DNA from: Bathymodiolus brooksi
Lineage: Eukaryota; Mollusca; Bivalvia; Mytilida; Modiolidae
NCBI GenBank assembly: GCA_963680875.1
Contig: OY804579.1
Location: 38,214,397 to 38,278,396, forward strand
Reading direction: 5' to 3'
DNA length: 64,000 bases
Position 1 is the first letter of the stretch. Each line of letters opens with the position of its first letter. The notes under the pieces were generated by a model, which was not told the origin of the DNA, ran no database searches, and worked only from the letters and a program-made list of their open reading frames with translations. Both the position numbers and the translations under genes were made by a program. Below are positions 1-10,030 of the stretch, piece after piece.

Positions 1-147
1 AGTTAGCAAAGAGATGCTAATCTCACCTGAGGCCCTCTGAAACTAAAACTACAATGTATATGTAACATATAAATCTCATGCAAAAACAATCAATATAAGA
101 AAAATAAACAATATGGTGATGAAAAATTTACTACATATATACAGATA

Positions 148-657
148 TTACAGTACAGGAGATCTTGGAAGTTGGGCATTGTCAATATGAAATCTTAACA
201 GATAATCTTTTACTTTGCTTTTGAAACATATTTCACTGCTTAAACTTTTAATGTTGGATGGGAGAGAATTCCATATATCTGTGCCAAAGTATAGAAAAGT
301 TCTTTTAAAATATTCACTTTTTGGACGTGGAACTTGTAAATTATTTGATGTTACAGATCTTAAGCCATAAGGACAATTTTCATTAATACTATTAAACATT
401 GAACATAAGTATTCAGGAGCTAAGTTATTAATACATTTCAACATAATAAGGGTTGCTTTATGGTAATTTATCTTATTATAGACTGTCAACCATTCTAGCT
501 TTTCAAATAACGTTTTTGACGGGGTATTAAAATCAGCTCTCTTTTGAAGTTTTAGGATTTTTTCTAAGTTTTCTTTATTTGTATTTCCCCATACGACACT
601 ACAATAGTCTATTAGTGGAAGTAGATATCCATTATAATATAGTTTTAGTCCTTCCAT
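148..657 (-). pseudogene. C-terminal fragment of a non-LTR (LINE) reverse transcriptase, copy 1
   Basis: An open frame of 169 residues matches the region downstream of the RT catalytic core in Jockey/CR1-like LINEs. It has 'LYYNGYLLPLIDYCSVVWG', then 'LQKRA', then a tail with 'RSVTSNNLQVPRPKSEYF' and 'WNSLPSNIK'. These motifs are typical of the LINE ORF2 C-terminus. The catalytic YADD core is absent here; a related core lies at 2563-2765 on the same strand. The frame ends in a natural stop at 148-150, so this is the true 3' end of the ORF but a 5'-truncated, non-autonomous copy. The clade is uncertain. Confidence 0.85.
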
Positions 658-863
658 TGGCAGGTAAGTTTGGAGCCTATTTAGCAGGGCAATTCCAAAA
701 ACTAAAAACTATTGTAACACACTGATGAATCCTGATTTTTACTAATCTAAAATTCCAAAAACAAACACAGAGAAGCCAAGCAGAATAAAACATTGCTCCA
801 TATATGGTACCACTCATAGTGTATGGTGTACATCGCTTTTGTGGAGCTTCAAATTAACTTTAC

Positions 864-903
<40 letters not shown>
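864..903. repeat. (ATA)n microsatellite at the end of LINE block 1
   Basis: About 40 bp of uninterrupted trinucleotide repeat. A shorter tract sits at the same place in the second block, so the repeat was part of the duplicated unit. Confidence 0.9.
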
Positions 904-906
<3 letters not shown>

Positions 907-1153
907 TCTTCAGGATAACTGAGTTAGCAAAGAGATGCTAATCTCATATGAGGTCCTCTGAAACTAAAACTACAATGTATATGTAACATATAAATCTCAT
1001 GCAAAAACAATCAATATAAGAAAAATAAAAAATATGATGATGAAAAATTGACTAGAAGATAATATCAAATGCTAATTACTAAAAACCAAAATAGCTACTA
1101 TTACAACAACAAAAAATAATACTGAAAAGTTCATTGGCACATATATACAGATA

Positions 1154-1673
1154 TTACAGTATAGTAGATCTTGCAAGTTGGGCATTCTCAATATGAAATC
1201 TTAACAGATAATCTTTTACTTTGGTTTTGAAACATATTTCACTGCTTAAACTTTTAATGTTGGATGGGAGAGAATTCCATATATCTGTGCCAAAGTATAG
1301 AAAAGTTCTTTTAAAATATTCACTTTTTGGACGTGGAACTTGTTAATTATTTGATGTTACAGATCTTAAGCCATAAGGACAATTTTCATTAATACTATTA
1401 AACATTGAACATAAGTATTCAGGAGCTAAGTTATTAATACATTTCAACATAATAAGGGTTGCTTTATGGTAATTAATCTTATTATAGACTGTCAACCATT
1501 CTAGCTTTTCAAATAACGTTTTTGACGGGGAATTAAAATCAGCTCTCTTTTGAACTTTTAGGATTTTTTCTAAGTTTACTTTATTTGTATTTCCCCATAC
1601 GACACTACAATAGTCTATTAGTGGAAGTAGATATCCATTATAATATAGTTTTAGTTCTTCAAATGGCAGGTAA
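1154..1673 (-). pseudogene. C-terminal LINE reverse transcriptase fragment, copy 2
   Basis: This is the duplicate of the 148-657 fragment. It carries the same residues but has an in-frame nonsense change at 1343-1345, where a TTA codon became TAA, in the 'SNNLQV' region. Its stop codon at 1154-1156 corresponds to that of copy 1. At its 5' end it reads on from a 'LKLYYNG' motif. It is a dead copy. Confidence 0.8.
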
Positions 1674-1869
1674 GTTTGGAGCCTATTTAGCAGGGCAATT
1701 CCAAAAACTAAAAACTATTGTAACACACTGATGAATCCTGATTTTTACTAATCTAAAATTCCAAAAACAAACACAGAGAAGCCAAGCAGAATAAAACATT
1801 GCTCCATATATGGTACCACTCATAGTGTATGGTGTACATCGCTTTTGTGGAGCTTCAAATTAACTTTAC

Positions 1870-1894
1870 TATAATAATAATAATAATAATAATA
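1870..1894. repeat. (ATA)n microsatellite at the end of LINE block 2
   Basis: A shorter version of the tract at 864-903, in the equivalent position of the second block. The length difference marks replication slippage after duplication. Confidence 0.85.
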
Positions 1895-1898
1895 AATT

Positions 1899-2290
1899 CT
1901 TCAGGATAACTCTGAAACTAAAACTACAAAGCACATTATGATGAGTCATCGTCTGCTGACGACATCCATCAATATGTCAACAATAGTAAATTCACCGTTA
2001 AAAATAGGACTTAAAGTGGAACACGAGGGAGCCTACTACAAAATAATCAACTTTTACAGACAACAGAACTGTTAATCAATACATCATACAATCTTTAAGC
2101 ACTGGGATGACCAAAAGAGTGTTTAGACATCAAATCGGTGATGCAGAGATTAGTTCTATGTTCTCTGCAATGGCATCACCTTGACCGCCTCGAATTTTAA
2201 GATTATCGTATTTGTCCTATTAGAATCGAAATGATTCATTCATGAATATAATGCCTACCTATATTTGAATAACAATAAAGTATGACCGGC
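1899..2290. other. Unassigned stretch between LINE pieces
   Basis: No coding potential or recognised repeat is visible. It starts with a short echo of the block sequence ('ctgaaactaaaactacaa') and separates the duplicated 3' end from the RT core at 2300-2765. It may be an insertion that split one original LINE copy. Confidence 0.4.
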
Positions 2291-2295
2291 ATGAA

Positions 2296-2765
2296 TTATT
2301 TCTTAATTATAATATAGTGTTAGTCCTTCCATTGGCAAGTAAGTTTTGAGCCTATTTAGCTGGGCAATTCTAGATGAGAAAACTGAACATATTTTGTCTA
2401 CCTGGGAAGTTCAATTTAGACTTTTATCAAGGTGCGCTCCCAGAAGTTTATGTGTATCTACATTATTTAGACACTCGTCATCAAAGTAGAGTTGTAATTC
2501 ATAATGAAGTAATGATAGTTTGCGGGAGAACCCCATTAACATAGTCTTTGTTCTCTTGGCACTTAAAGCCATATATCATTATTTTTACACAATTTTTTAA
2601 CCTGTACTAGGTCATTTTGAAATTTGTTGTTAATTATATGTACAGATTCATTTGATGTATGAATAGTAGTATCATCAGCATATAGCTCTAAAATAGCTTC
2701 ATGTAAGTAGAGGGGTAGATCGTTTACATATAATAAAAATAATAAGGGGCCTAATACTATGTCAA
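2296..2765 (-). pseudogene. LINE reverse transcriptase core and thumb region, frameshifted
   Basis: On the minus strand the frame at 2563-2765 reads 'VLGPLLFLLYVNDLP' and then 'LYADDTTIH', the RT catalytic YADD box. About residue 'NDIWL' the frame shifts, and 2296-2560 continues with 'KRTKTMLMGFS' and 'HKLLGAHLD', an in-frame stop, then 'LNRLKTYLPMEGLTLYYN'. The last motif is the one that begins the fragments at 657 and 1673, so these pieces probably come from one minus-strand LINE. At its upstream end the frame runs straight into a SINE, giving a chimeric open frame that is not a real protein. Confidence 0.8.
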
Positions 2766-2774
2766 TTATAACAA

Positions 2775-3045
2775 TAAAAAGGCGAGGGGTCGTCGACGTC
2801 GTGATCGTGCTCGCATAGTAGTTGGATTTACAACTACATTTGAAATCAGTGACTTTCACCACTAAAATTGTGAGTTCATGTAGAGGTGTACTCGATACAA
2901 CATTATGTGATACAGTTTGTCCATGACTTGTGACAGGTCGGTGGTTTTCTCCGGATACTCCGGTCTCCCCCAATAAAACTTACCACCACGATATAACTGA
3001 AATATTGTTGAAAGTGGCGTTCAGCACCATAAACCAAACTTAGTC
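2775..3045 (+). mobile_element. tRNA-derived SINE (mollusc-type), copy 1
   Basis: It has a tRNA-like head ('gtagttggatttacaactac', then a degenerate B box near 2870) followed by a conserved body. The body holds a 'tttctccggatactccggt' motif, 'aataaaacttaccaccacga' and a 3' end 'gaaagtggcgttcagcacca'. The same organisation recurs at about 18505, 20968, 26690, 40330, 47138 and 57660. It interrupts the LINE RT on the opposite strand. The body resembles conserved metazoan/mollusc SINE domains, but I cannot name the family with certainty. Confidence 0.75.
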
Positions 3046-3125
3046 AATAAATCTATAGAGTCGAAAATATGTTGACTTTTGTGAGGTTTTTCGTGTAAAA
3101 TTCTTATGTGTATGGGTTAGTATAA

Positions 3126-3396
3126 TTAAATTATATTAGACATGTGGTCATAGATGTTTTCTTTGTCAGCTGTATGTTGTTGCTGGTAGGTCACTTGATC
3201 ATAACCTTCTCCTTCGTTCTCTTTTCCAGCTGGTTCGTTGTTTATTGGATCAGAGTAAGCTCCTGCTAATGAATATGCAGAACACCCACGTGTCACAGCA
3301 GCCTCGTTTTCCTTCATAGGTCCAATGATACTCGTCTTTTTATCAAGTGCGTGTTGTTTCCTGATTATGTCTTCAATTTTTTTCAGCTTTCTCACA
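3126..3396 (-). CDS. Receptor gene 1, last exon: tyrosine-rich cytoplasmic tail
   Basis: An acceptor ('aattatttttaaag') opens the exon at 3396. One base completes the codon left by the TM exon donor (phase 2), and the frame then runs about 89 residues to TAA at 3126-3128. The start is basic ('VRKLKKIEDIIRKQ'), as expected just inside the membrane. The rest is polar and acidic with tyrosines in 'CSAYSLAGAYSD', 'GEGYDQVTYQQQ' and 'NIYDHMSN'. YDHM fits the YxxM consensus recognised by PI3-kinase p85 SH2 domains. No full ITAM is present. The inferred role is signalling from a lectin-like receptor. Phase match and orientation link it to the TM exon at 4833-4920. Confidence 0.6.
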
Positions 3397-4832
3397 CTTT
3401 AAAAATAATTAGAATAAATGAATGTGTTGTATGCTATAATGTTAGTTAAGATTTCCTGTAAAAAAATAAAGTAGTTATTTTTTTAAATACATGAAATAAA
3501 CACAGGCATGTCTGTAACCTTATTTCATTTTACCATGGTAGTATGTAATATCTAATGGAAAAAAAAACAAGAAAAACAAAATCACAATTTAGAAACAACA
3601 CACCTTAAACAATAAAATAGTATATTACAAAAAAAAAATGAGCCCAGATGAATGGAATATTATATGGTAATAAATATGGAGATATAACATTTAGTGCCCA
3701 CGATGTGTTTCTGGAATAACCCTCGTCAGTCAAAATATTGGAAATACAAATAATAACATGTGTTTTTTTATTTGTAATTTTTGGAATAGTTAAGCTTTTT
3801 TAATTGCTATACAAGTTCCAAATTGCAAATAAAGTACTACATTTTGGCTTACACGGGTTGTATATTACAATAACTCAAAGCACTGACTTATTCCGTAATT
3901 ATACATGTCGACTTCTACAATCGTCTTGAGGCGAATCCATGCAGTCGAAATCATGATATCAAACTCGAAGGGTATGGGACACAACCGGTTTCATCAACAT
4001 CTTTAACCCCCACCAAATATTTGGTTTCAGCACCTAGATTCATTTGATTCCTGGCCTCGTCAGGACCTGAATCTATTTTGTTACTGTTCCAATCGTGGAC
4101 ATGAACTTAGTTCGTTTCTATCCTATCATTCCAAATATTGACTCTAGCTGATATAATGTCCGCGTGTCTTTTTCTTTTATTTAATAAAATTAGTATTCCT
4201 TATTTGGGTACACAGTGATCTAATTGGTCTACCAAGATTAGGCCAGATAGATAGCACCAAAACCGATCAAATTTGACAGAAAGCTATCAATATCTTTTTT
4301 TAATTATACAGTATGTTAAGTTGCAATTTTCACATGAAACTCAATATATCAGCTAGAAACTGAATACTTTAGAATTTCTAGTCTAACATTTGAACACCTC
4401 TAGGTTTCATGGTGAAATTCAAACTTACGTGTATTTCTTAATATAGTAAGTTATAATTAAGTAGAAAAATGATGTACATCTAATGTAGCTCTAAAAGGAG
4501 GATATGCCACTAAGGGAGCAGGAGCTCCTTCCCCTTCCGAAGTTCACCCCCGTTTTTAGTGAGGTTCATGTTCCTCGATCTTTAGTTTCATGTGTATGTT
4601 ATGTAGATCGTTGTTTGTCATTTTGTACTTTTTCTTTTGTTCACTGTGTAGTCTGTCATTCCTGATTTACTGATTATGATTACCCCTTTGGCATCTTCTT
4701 CATATGCACAATCTAAGAAATATGTTTTATTAACTTGACACGAATTCGTGTATTTTGTTTTTGTTTTTGTTGTTTTACTTATCAAAGGTTTCATTTCATG
4801 TTAAAGAGACAAGAGCTATTGAAATGACTCAC
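3397..4832 (-). other. Intron of gene 1 between TM and tail exons
   Basis: AT-rich and non-coding. It holds a Penelope-like terminal motif near 3690-3740 (a 'gtgtttctggaataaccctc' signature also seen near 11700 and 12610) and a dispersed-repeat copy at 4495-4700. The rest shows nothing recognisable. Confidence 0.5.
4495..4700 (-). repeat. Dispersed pearl/Helitron-like repeat, reverse copy
   Basis: It starts with 'ccactaagggagcaggagct' and ends with 'attacccctttggcatcttc'. The same unit recurs in both orientations through the window: 5920-6115, 7010-7180, 9525-9600, 13010-13995 (interrupted), 15855-15985, 21465-21870, 26045-26570, 27145-27330, 54995-55190 and 58165-58570. It has no coding capacity. 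The association of such ends with internal minisatellites in this window resembles molluscan pearl elements (non-autonomous Helitron relatives), but the class is inferred. Confidence 0.6.
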
Positions 4833-4920
4833 CGATTATATTTGACACAGACAAATGCCACTACAGCAGCCAAGACAACACCACAGCCTACACCAACAAT
4901 AACAATAACATACATCTGTG
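4833..4920 (-). CDS. Receptor gene 1, transmembrane exon
   Basis: An acceptor ('aattttag' before 4920) and a strong donor (CG|gtgagt at 4833/4832) bound 88 nt. The frame gives 'MYVIVIVGVGCGVVLAAVV', then 'AFVCVKYNR', a single hydrophobic helix followed by basic residues. Entry phase is 1, matching the F exon donor at 6341. Exit phase is 2, matching the tail exon at 3396. Homologous TM exons with the same boundaries lie at 22324-22414 and 58998-59079. It anchors the lectin-like ectodomain in the plasma membrane, probably with type I topology since the extracellular exons lie upstream. Confidence 0.8.
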
Positions 4921-5086
4921 CTAAAATTAAATATAACAATAGGAAATCAATAGATTGATTGTTAATTACTGTACGTCCAGCAGCAAATATGTTATGCATA
5001 TTCAATACTACAATATAAAACCAAGAAAATTATTATTCTCCAGTAATTTAGAAGTACACATCAACATATACTACAATGTATAACTA

Positions 5087-5339
5087 CCGTATAACCGGTA
5101 TTTTCTGCGGCTATCTAATTTCTGCCGTATTCTGCGGTCAATTCCTGACCGCAGAAATTAGAATAGCAGAATATTATATGCTAGAAAAACAATTTGTTTT
5201 GCATCCTGTGACACAATCAATTTTTCTACGGAGGCAAGATTTTCAAACCTCGGGGAAAAAAAACAGCAGAAAATAAATGTCTTTTTTTTAGTCCCAAAAC
5301 CACAGAAATTTCACACAGAAGAAATTACCAGTTATACGG
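5087..5339. mobile_element. 253-bp MITE with TA target duplication
   Basis: The ends form an inverted repeat of about 19 bp with two mismatches (CCGTATAACCGGTATTTTCT against CCGTATAACTGGTAATTTCT), flanked by TA on both sides (5085-5086 and 5340-5341). An internal hairpin lies at 5132-5158 around 'ttctgcggtca'. There is no ORF. The TA duplication fits a Tc1/mariner-type non-autonomous element. It lies in the F-TM intron of gene 1. Confidence 0.75.
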
Positions 5340-5919
5340 TATATATTACATTACACCTTCATTTGCTACATGTATTCTAAAGGTGGCTAGAGATGTTTCA
5401 TGTTGCGGCAAAACTGACCACCATGGTCACTAAAACAGTGTTGAAGTGGACATTAAAAATAAAAACATGCAATATAATATTTAACATTCACTGTACTATG
5501 GAATATATTTGTCATATCCAGTTAACTACGGTCATTTGTAAAAATAAAATGATAAAAATAGAAACCAATGAGGTTGTATAGCTATCTACCAGTAATCGCT
5601 AGCTCATATTAAACGAATACGAAATTATACGAGTTCACCATTTTGAGATTTTGAGAAATTCCGTCTTGTACCGAGTAGAGCGCATCGGAGCGAGGCCAAA
5701 ATATGTAGACTTTCTCACAATGATAATGACAAAAGGGTATGTAAAATAAAATGAAACACAAAATATAGCTTTGTCTGAAGAGTTCCAAAGTCTGATCGAA
5801 AACGGTAGAAATAATTTCAAAATTGATACCTCTAACACATATATACATGACCGGTTTTTCTATCTCGGATGATACAGGCATTCCATAAAGCATTGCAGGG
5901 TTAAGCAGAAATTTGTAAA

Positions 5920-6115
5920 TCGAAGAGGAACAGACAATACAATGACCAAAAGAAAAAGGACAAAAGGACAAACAACGATCTACAAAACACTACAAAGAAA
6001 ACAAAACTAATGATCGAGTGACATGAATCCCACTAAAACCGGGGATGAACTCATATGCTTCGGAAGGGTAAGCAGTTCCTCTTCCACTAGTGACAACGTT
6101 GTGCTACTCTAGTTA
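5920..6115 (+). repeat. Dispersed pearl/Helitron-like repeat, forward copy
   Basis: It carries 'caatgaccaaaagaaaaagg', then 'acgatctacaaaacactaca', then 'cggaagggtaagcagttcct'. These are in the same order as the other copies and inverted relative to the copy at 4495-4700. It lies in the F-TM intron of gene 1. Confidence 0.6.
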
Positions 6116-6340
6116 CAAACCCAGTGATAAGTCATGAATGAGGAAATGACTAGGAAGTGTTTACCACAAGTGGAACATATCCGTTGTTGCACTAAATAAT
6201 GGTGCTGAGACTATTTTCCCGATTAAAAATGGTATCATATTTGCAAAGAAAGTATATCATTAATTAGTTAGCCAGCAAATATGTATATCTGTTTATATTA
6301 TGTCTTGATTATCTCCTTTAAACTTGATGTGAGAACTTAC

Positions 6341-6466
6341 TTGTCTTGTCGCCATCATTTTGATTACTATAACATAGCGCCGGTAGATCGTCTGAACATA
6401 ACTTCGATACAAGTGATAGTGTCCCATTGGAAACACAAGCAGCTACACAGAGTAATTTGCTGTGCG
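6341..6466 (-). CDS. Receptor gene 1, exon F: second half of CTLD2
   Basis: The exon runs from acceptor 'tatattttag' (before 6466) to donor A|gtaagt (6341/6340), 126 nt, phase 1 to phase 1. It reads 'HSKLLCVAACVSNGTLSLVS', then 'KLCSDDLPALCYSN'. The cysteines fit the C2, C3 and C4 positions of a CTLD; exon E supplies C1. There is no WND motif, so calcium-dependent sugar binding is not predicted. Gene 3 has a homologous exon at 60333-60452 with the same phases, which supports it being real. Confidence 0.7.
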
Positions 6467-6597
6467 CTAAAATATAAATAAATACATAAATACGTGATAT
6501 ATATATAGTCGGTGAGAACTTCAACGCGGAATATTAAAGTAGTGCGATGTAATAGTAATCAGTCGCCATTCAGAGAGAGTAGACAACTCAACAGATA

Positions 6598-6684
6598 CAC
6601 AACGTCATTTCAACGTCAAAAAAGTTTTTATACATCACCAAAACGTTGTTTCAAACGTTATTTTAGCGTTGAAATGACGTTCGC
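6598..6684. repeat. Short foldback repeat
   Basis: The inverted arms 'aacgtcatttcaacgtc' and 'gcgttgaaatgacgtt' enclose about 50 bp. It could be the remnant of a MITE with ACGTT-rich termini, similar in flavour to the ends at 36850 and 50301. Confidence 0.5.
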
Positions 6685-6689
6685 TCTGT

Positions 6690-7940
6690 ACCAGCTGGCA
6701 ATAACTAGCAGATGGCTGAATACGGTAGTATGGGTAAATAAATAAAGAAGTGTAGGATTTATTTATTTGATTAATGGTAATCCTTTACAATATAGACCTA
6801 TATAGCTGCTGTATTGGAACGAAATGTATATAATCAGACCAGTACTAGACAGAGAGACTTTTTTTTGTAAATTGCAATCCAAAGTTCTATTAATGCAAAC
6901 CTTTTTATATCGCGAATGTTACCCTTTGTTTTCTTCATTTTCAAACATAAGCAAAAAAATCCTAAAACATATTATGTTCGTTAGCAATGTTACTGTTTGA
7001 TATTTTATGATACCACAAGAAAACGATTGCAAAATACGAAAGAGGTAATCAAAAGCCGTAAATTGAAGGACAATATAATGAATAAATGAAGAAGAACAAA
7101 AAAGACAAGCAATGCTCTGTCAGATACTAAACAGAGCACTAAAGATTGAGCAACACGAACCCCACATACAACCGAGGTTATGGGAGAAATGGCAAAATCT
7201 TTAATGATGTTCAACCTAAATCAATGTAGAGCGAAGCATTAAAACAAAATAGACCCACTTTACATTTTTGTGTGTGTGTTGTCATATTATGTGTATTTAC
7301 GTTCTGACTTCTGTGTTGTGATGTCCGTTACGATTTCCTCATAAAAACGATGTTCGGTTCGTTTTTACCTTCAGTTGTTTGTCTTGCTTGTGTTGGTTTG
7401 CGCATAGCGGTGTCCAACGCATATTGTGTTGTGTTTTTGCTTTGCTTTTCTTCGTCTTGTGTGCCCTGTGTTGCCAGTTTCTCTAGATTGTCCATTTTTG
7501 ATTGCACCTTCACTATTCTCTAACGTTTATTTAATATATGGAATTTGTATTACTATGTTTAACCTTTGTTTACCGAGTTTGGCAAAATGAATTCATTGAA
7601 CAATCATAGTGTAAAGTTAGTTCACATTTGTATGTAGTTAGACAAACGTTAGAGAAAACCGAAGGGTAATCAAGAATGACAATTCAGAGACACTGACAAC
7701 GCATGGCACATAGAAACAGAACGAAGATAAACAAAGCAAAAAACGGGAACACAGAAAACTAAAACTGTGAGCAACATAGACCCATGAAAACAACGGAAGT
7801 ACACCCAGGTGCTCGCGAAGGATAAACAGTTTATGTTTCTTAGAAGACACCATTGTATCTTTCATCACAATATCATGAAACATTTTTACTTTAATCTTTT
7901 AAGATTATGTCATGAATTATTAGGAGCTATTAATGTTTTT
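6690..7940. other. E-F intron of gene 1, repeat-filled
   Basis: It contains dispersed-repeat copies at about 7010-7180 and 7640-7850. The 7640-7950 part is closely matched at 24205-24475 beside exon E of gene 2, so it is part of the duplicated gene. The block at 7260-7540 resembles the sequence around the 41-bp minisatellite at 23770-24060. No coding signal other than exon E is seen. Confidence 0.55.
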
Positions 7941-7951
7941 TCCCTATTTAC

Positions 7952-8131
7952 CTGTACCCCAATAAATTCGTGTTCTTCTGAAGAAAGAAACCCAATACGT
8001 TCTTCCATCTTTATATTTCTTGACATATGTTTCCTTGCCGTTTTGTAGTAAGTCTTGTCCATCGTCTCTACATCTTTGATATGCTTCATACCATGATAAA
8101 ATACTGCTATCATAGCTCATTGTGGTGGTAC
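7952..8131 (-). CDS. Receptor gene 1, exon E: first half of CTLD2
   Basis: Acceptor 'cattttgtag' before 8131 and donor G|gtaaat at 7952 bound 180 nt, phase 1 to phase 1. It reads 'SILSWYEAYQRCRDDGQDLL', then 'YVKKYKDGRTYWVSFFRR', ending 'IYWGTG'. This is the canonical CTLD beginning: the W-x-E-A-x(3)-C helix with the first conserved cysteine, then the 'YWV' strand. Exon F completes the fold. Gene 2 has a nearly identical exon at 24476-24655. The boundary after the 'WIG'-like strand matches where exon A ends, showing shared descent of the two CTLD halves. Confidence 0.85.
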
Positions 8132-9898
8132 CTACAAAATGTCAATGGGAGATAACAGAAGAAAATTAGTGAATGATGTCAAATTATAATGAAAAGTTTA
8201 AACAGGGATGGTCAACAATTCCACCAATATCAACAAAATGAACAATCACCTCTCACCTCAAATCATTGTACCTAAATCAGACCATGACATTTAACGTTTG
8301 AAATTCAGGTCTTGGCTTCTGATAGACAGGCACAAAAATGTAGTGGAGTTAAACTGGTTAAATGCTTTTTTAGAAATAAGACATTGTAACAGCTTATGTT
8401 TCTATATAGACCACTACTGAATCCGAAATCACCAAGATTCATGGGATCAAGTTGCTAAGAGGCAGACTTCTTATATGCTTGGGTTCTCGCTGTAATACCC
8501 ATTCCAAGTGTTAATAATTGCAGAGACCTATCCAAGACCACGGGAACCTACATATGGTGTGTTGTCTTGATATATTATGATGTAGTCTATTAGTTATGAT
8601 TGAAAATCTACAACAACTACTCGAATAAATTTATTATATAAAAACAAGGATGCTAAAATTTGCATTACAAAAGTCAAAGTGCTTTGTTCAATACCCATTG
8701 AAATATAAGTATTGATAGTGACATAAATAAGGACATATGATATGAATCTGAGTTTACAATTATAAATTTCCTGTACCATCAATGATTTTCTAAAATGTAT
8801 TTCCTTTTCAGCTGTTATGTTGAAATAATTCTATTCATAGAAATGTAATATAATCATGATATATATCTTGTGATATTATTTTCCATAAAAAGTCATGCAA
8901 CTTTACATAACAGAACATACATTTATTTTTTCATTTACAATTTTGAGAAAAAGGGGCATACAAAATAAACGCCACCTATATGCTTCTTTGGTGATAGCAA
9001 CTGTAGGTATTGTTCACTAAATACAGCAAAAACAAATAACAGGATATCTGTTGTGTATGTGTATGTAGGAAGAGAAGTTATTGATGTAAATAAATTATTT
9101 AATAATGAGCATAACCCATACCATACAATGAGTGTTAAATGACATCTATCCTGCATTTGAGCAGTACTTGTATCGATAAACTCTACATCTGGGCAGCTTT
9201 GTCGGTTCTTGTATTGTTTGACGAATACAATGTTATATCCCAGATGCAGTAAAATTAATTGAAAATAAAAGATAAATACTATCAGAAACACCTAAGATCA
9301 AACTTGTCATCTTAATTAATTATAATTAGTAATTATATGCATCATTGAATAGCTGAAATGAAATGAAATGCAAGGGTTGTGTGTCTACAATGTAGCCATA
9401 ATAACCGTCCAATAAATGGATAACAATTCTTAGATCACTGGTATTTCATTATTACTATTACCTTTAAACAATACGATCGAAGCATTAGGTCAATTTTTAC
9501 TCAAAAAACGTTTGAATATACCAAAGAGGTCTTCAGAAGCCATAAATCGAAAGACAGACAAGAGAAAAAGGACAATCAACTCAGAAATTTCAAACAGCAA
9601 AACAAAATATTTTTTCCAGCCACTATTCATCTATGGAATAATTTACCCCAATATATCAAAGATTCACCTAGTAAAATCTAGATTAAAGACTTAGTACAGC
9701 AATCCAGTAAAACCTCATCAATGTTTTTGGCTTGGCTCACGTCTGACAAGTATTCTACACACACGTTTAAGGCAAAAGTATATTGTACAATTTGGTCCAT
9801 AACATTTTTATGGAACTTTTGCATTGTGAATACTTCATTGTGAAAGTTGTATGGAGTGCTAAATATTTAAGAAGATTATGAACAACATAAAAACATAC
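8132..9898 (-). other. D-E intron of gene 1
   Basis: Non-coding and AT-rich. Most of it aligns with 24660-26030 of gene 2. A block at about 9100-9290 is well conserved with 25740-25920, but the two copies do not keep a common frame. A dispersed-repeat fragment lies at 9525-9600. Confidence 0.5.
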
Positions 9899-10030
9899 CT
9901 CTAGCACAAATAAAGCTGTAGTTTCTTTTCTCAGAGCAATTTTCCAGTTTATATACCCCAAGAGATTCATTAATATCTTTAAAAAAAGCATATCTGTACG
10001 TACCACATACATGATCTTCTTCATGAAATA
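9899..10030 (-). CDS. Receptor gene 1, exon D: second half of CTLD1
   Basis: Acceptor 'tttattattccag' before 10030 and donor G|gtatgt at 9899 give 132 nt, phase 1 to phase 1. The frame reads 'FHEEDHVCGTYRYAFFKD', then 'LENCSEKRNYSFICAR'. The VC, NC and FIC cysteines match C2, C3 and C4 of a CTLD, and 'YSFIC' is the typical last strand. There is no WND motif. The partner first half is exon A, yet exons B and C lie between. Gene 2 carries the same exon at 27583-27711. Confidence 0.8.

Larger units (their letters stand above)
1..1898. repeat. Tandem duplication of a LINE 3' segment (two ~0.9-1.0 kb copies)
   Basis: Two nearly identical blocks lie head to tail, at about 1-903 and 921-1898. Both begin with the same 'agttagcaaagagatgctaa' motif and end with an (ATA)n tract followed by 'aaattcttcaggataact'. 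The second block has about 80 extra bases near 1050-1130. Each block contains the C-terminal part of a minus-strand LINE reverse transcriptase. Local tandem duplication fits better than two independent insertions because the non-coding flanks and the microsatellite are shared. Confidence 0.85.

Noticed and set aside
4755..4958. Plus-strand ORF over the TM exon
   Set aside because: It is the antisense shadow of the minus-strand transmembrane exon; its threonine-rich text mirrors the valine and glycine codons.
5609..5971. Minus-strand ORF of 120 residues
   Set aside because: It overlaps a dispersed repeat, lacks homology and has no splice support.
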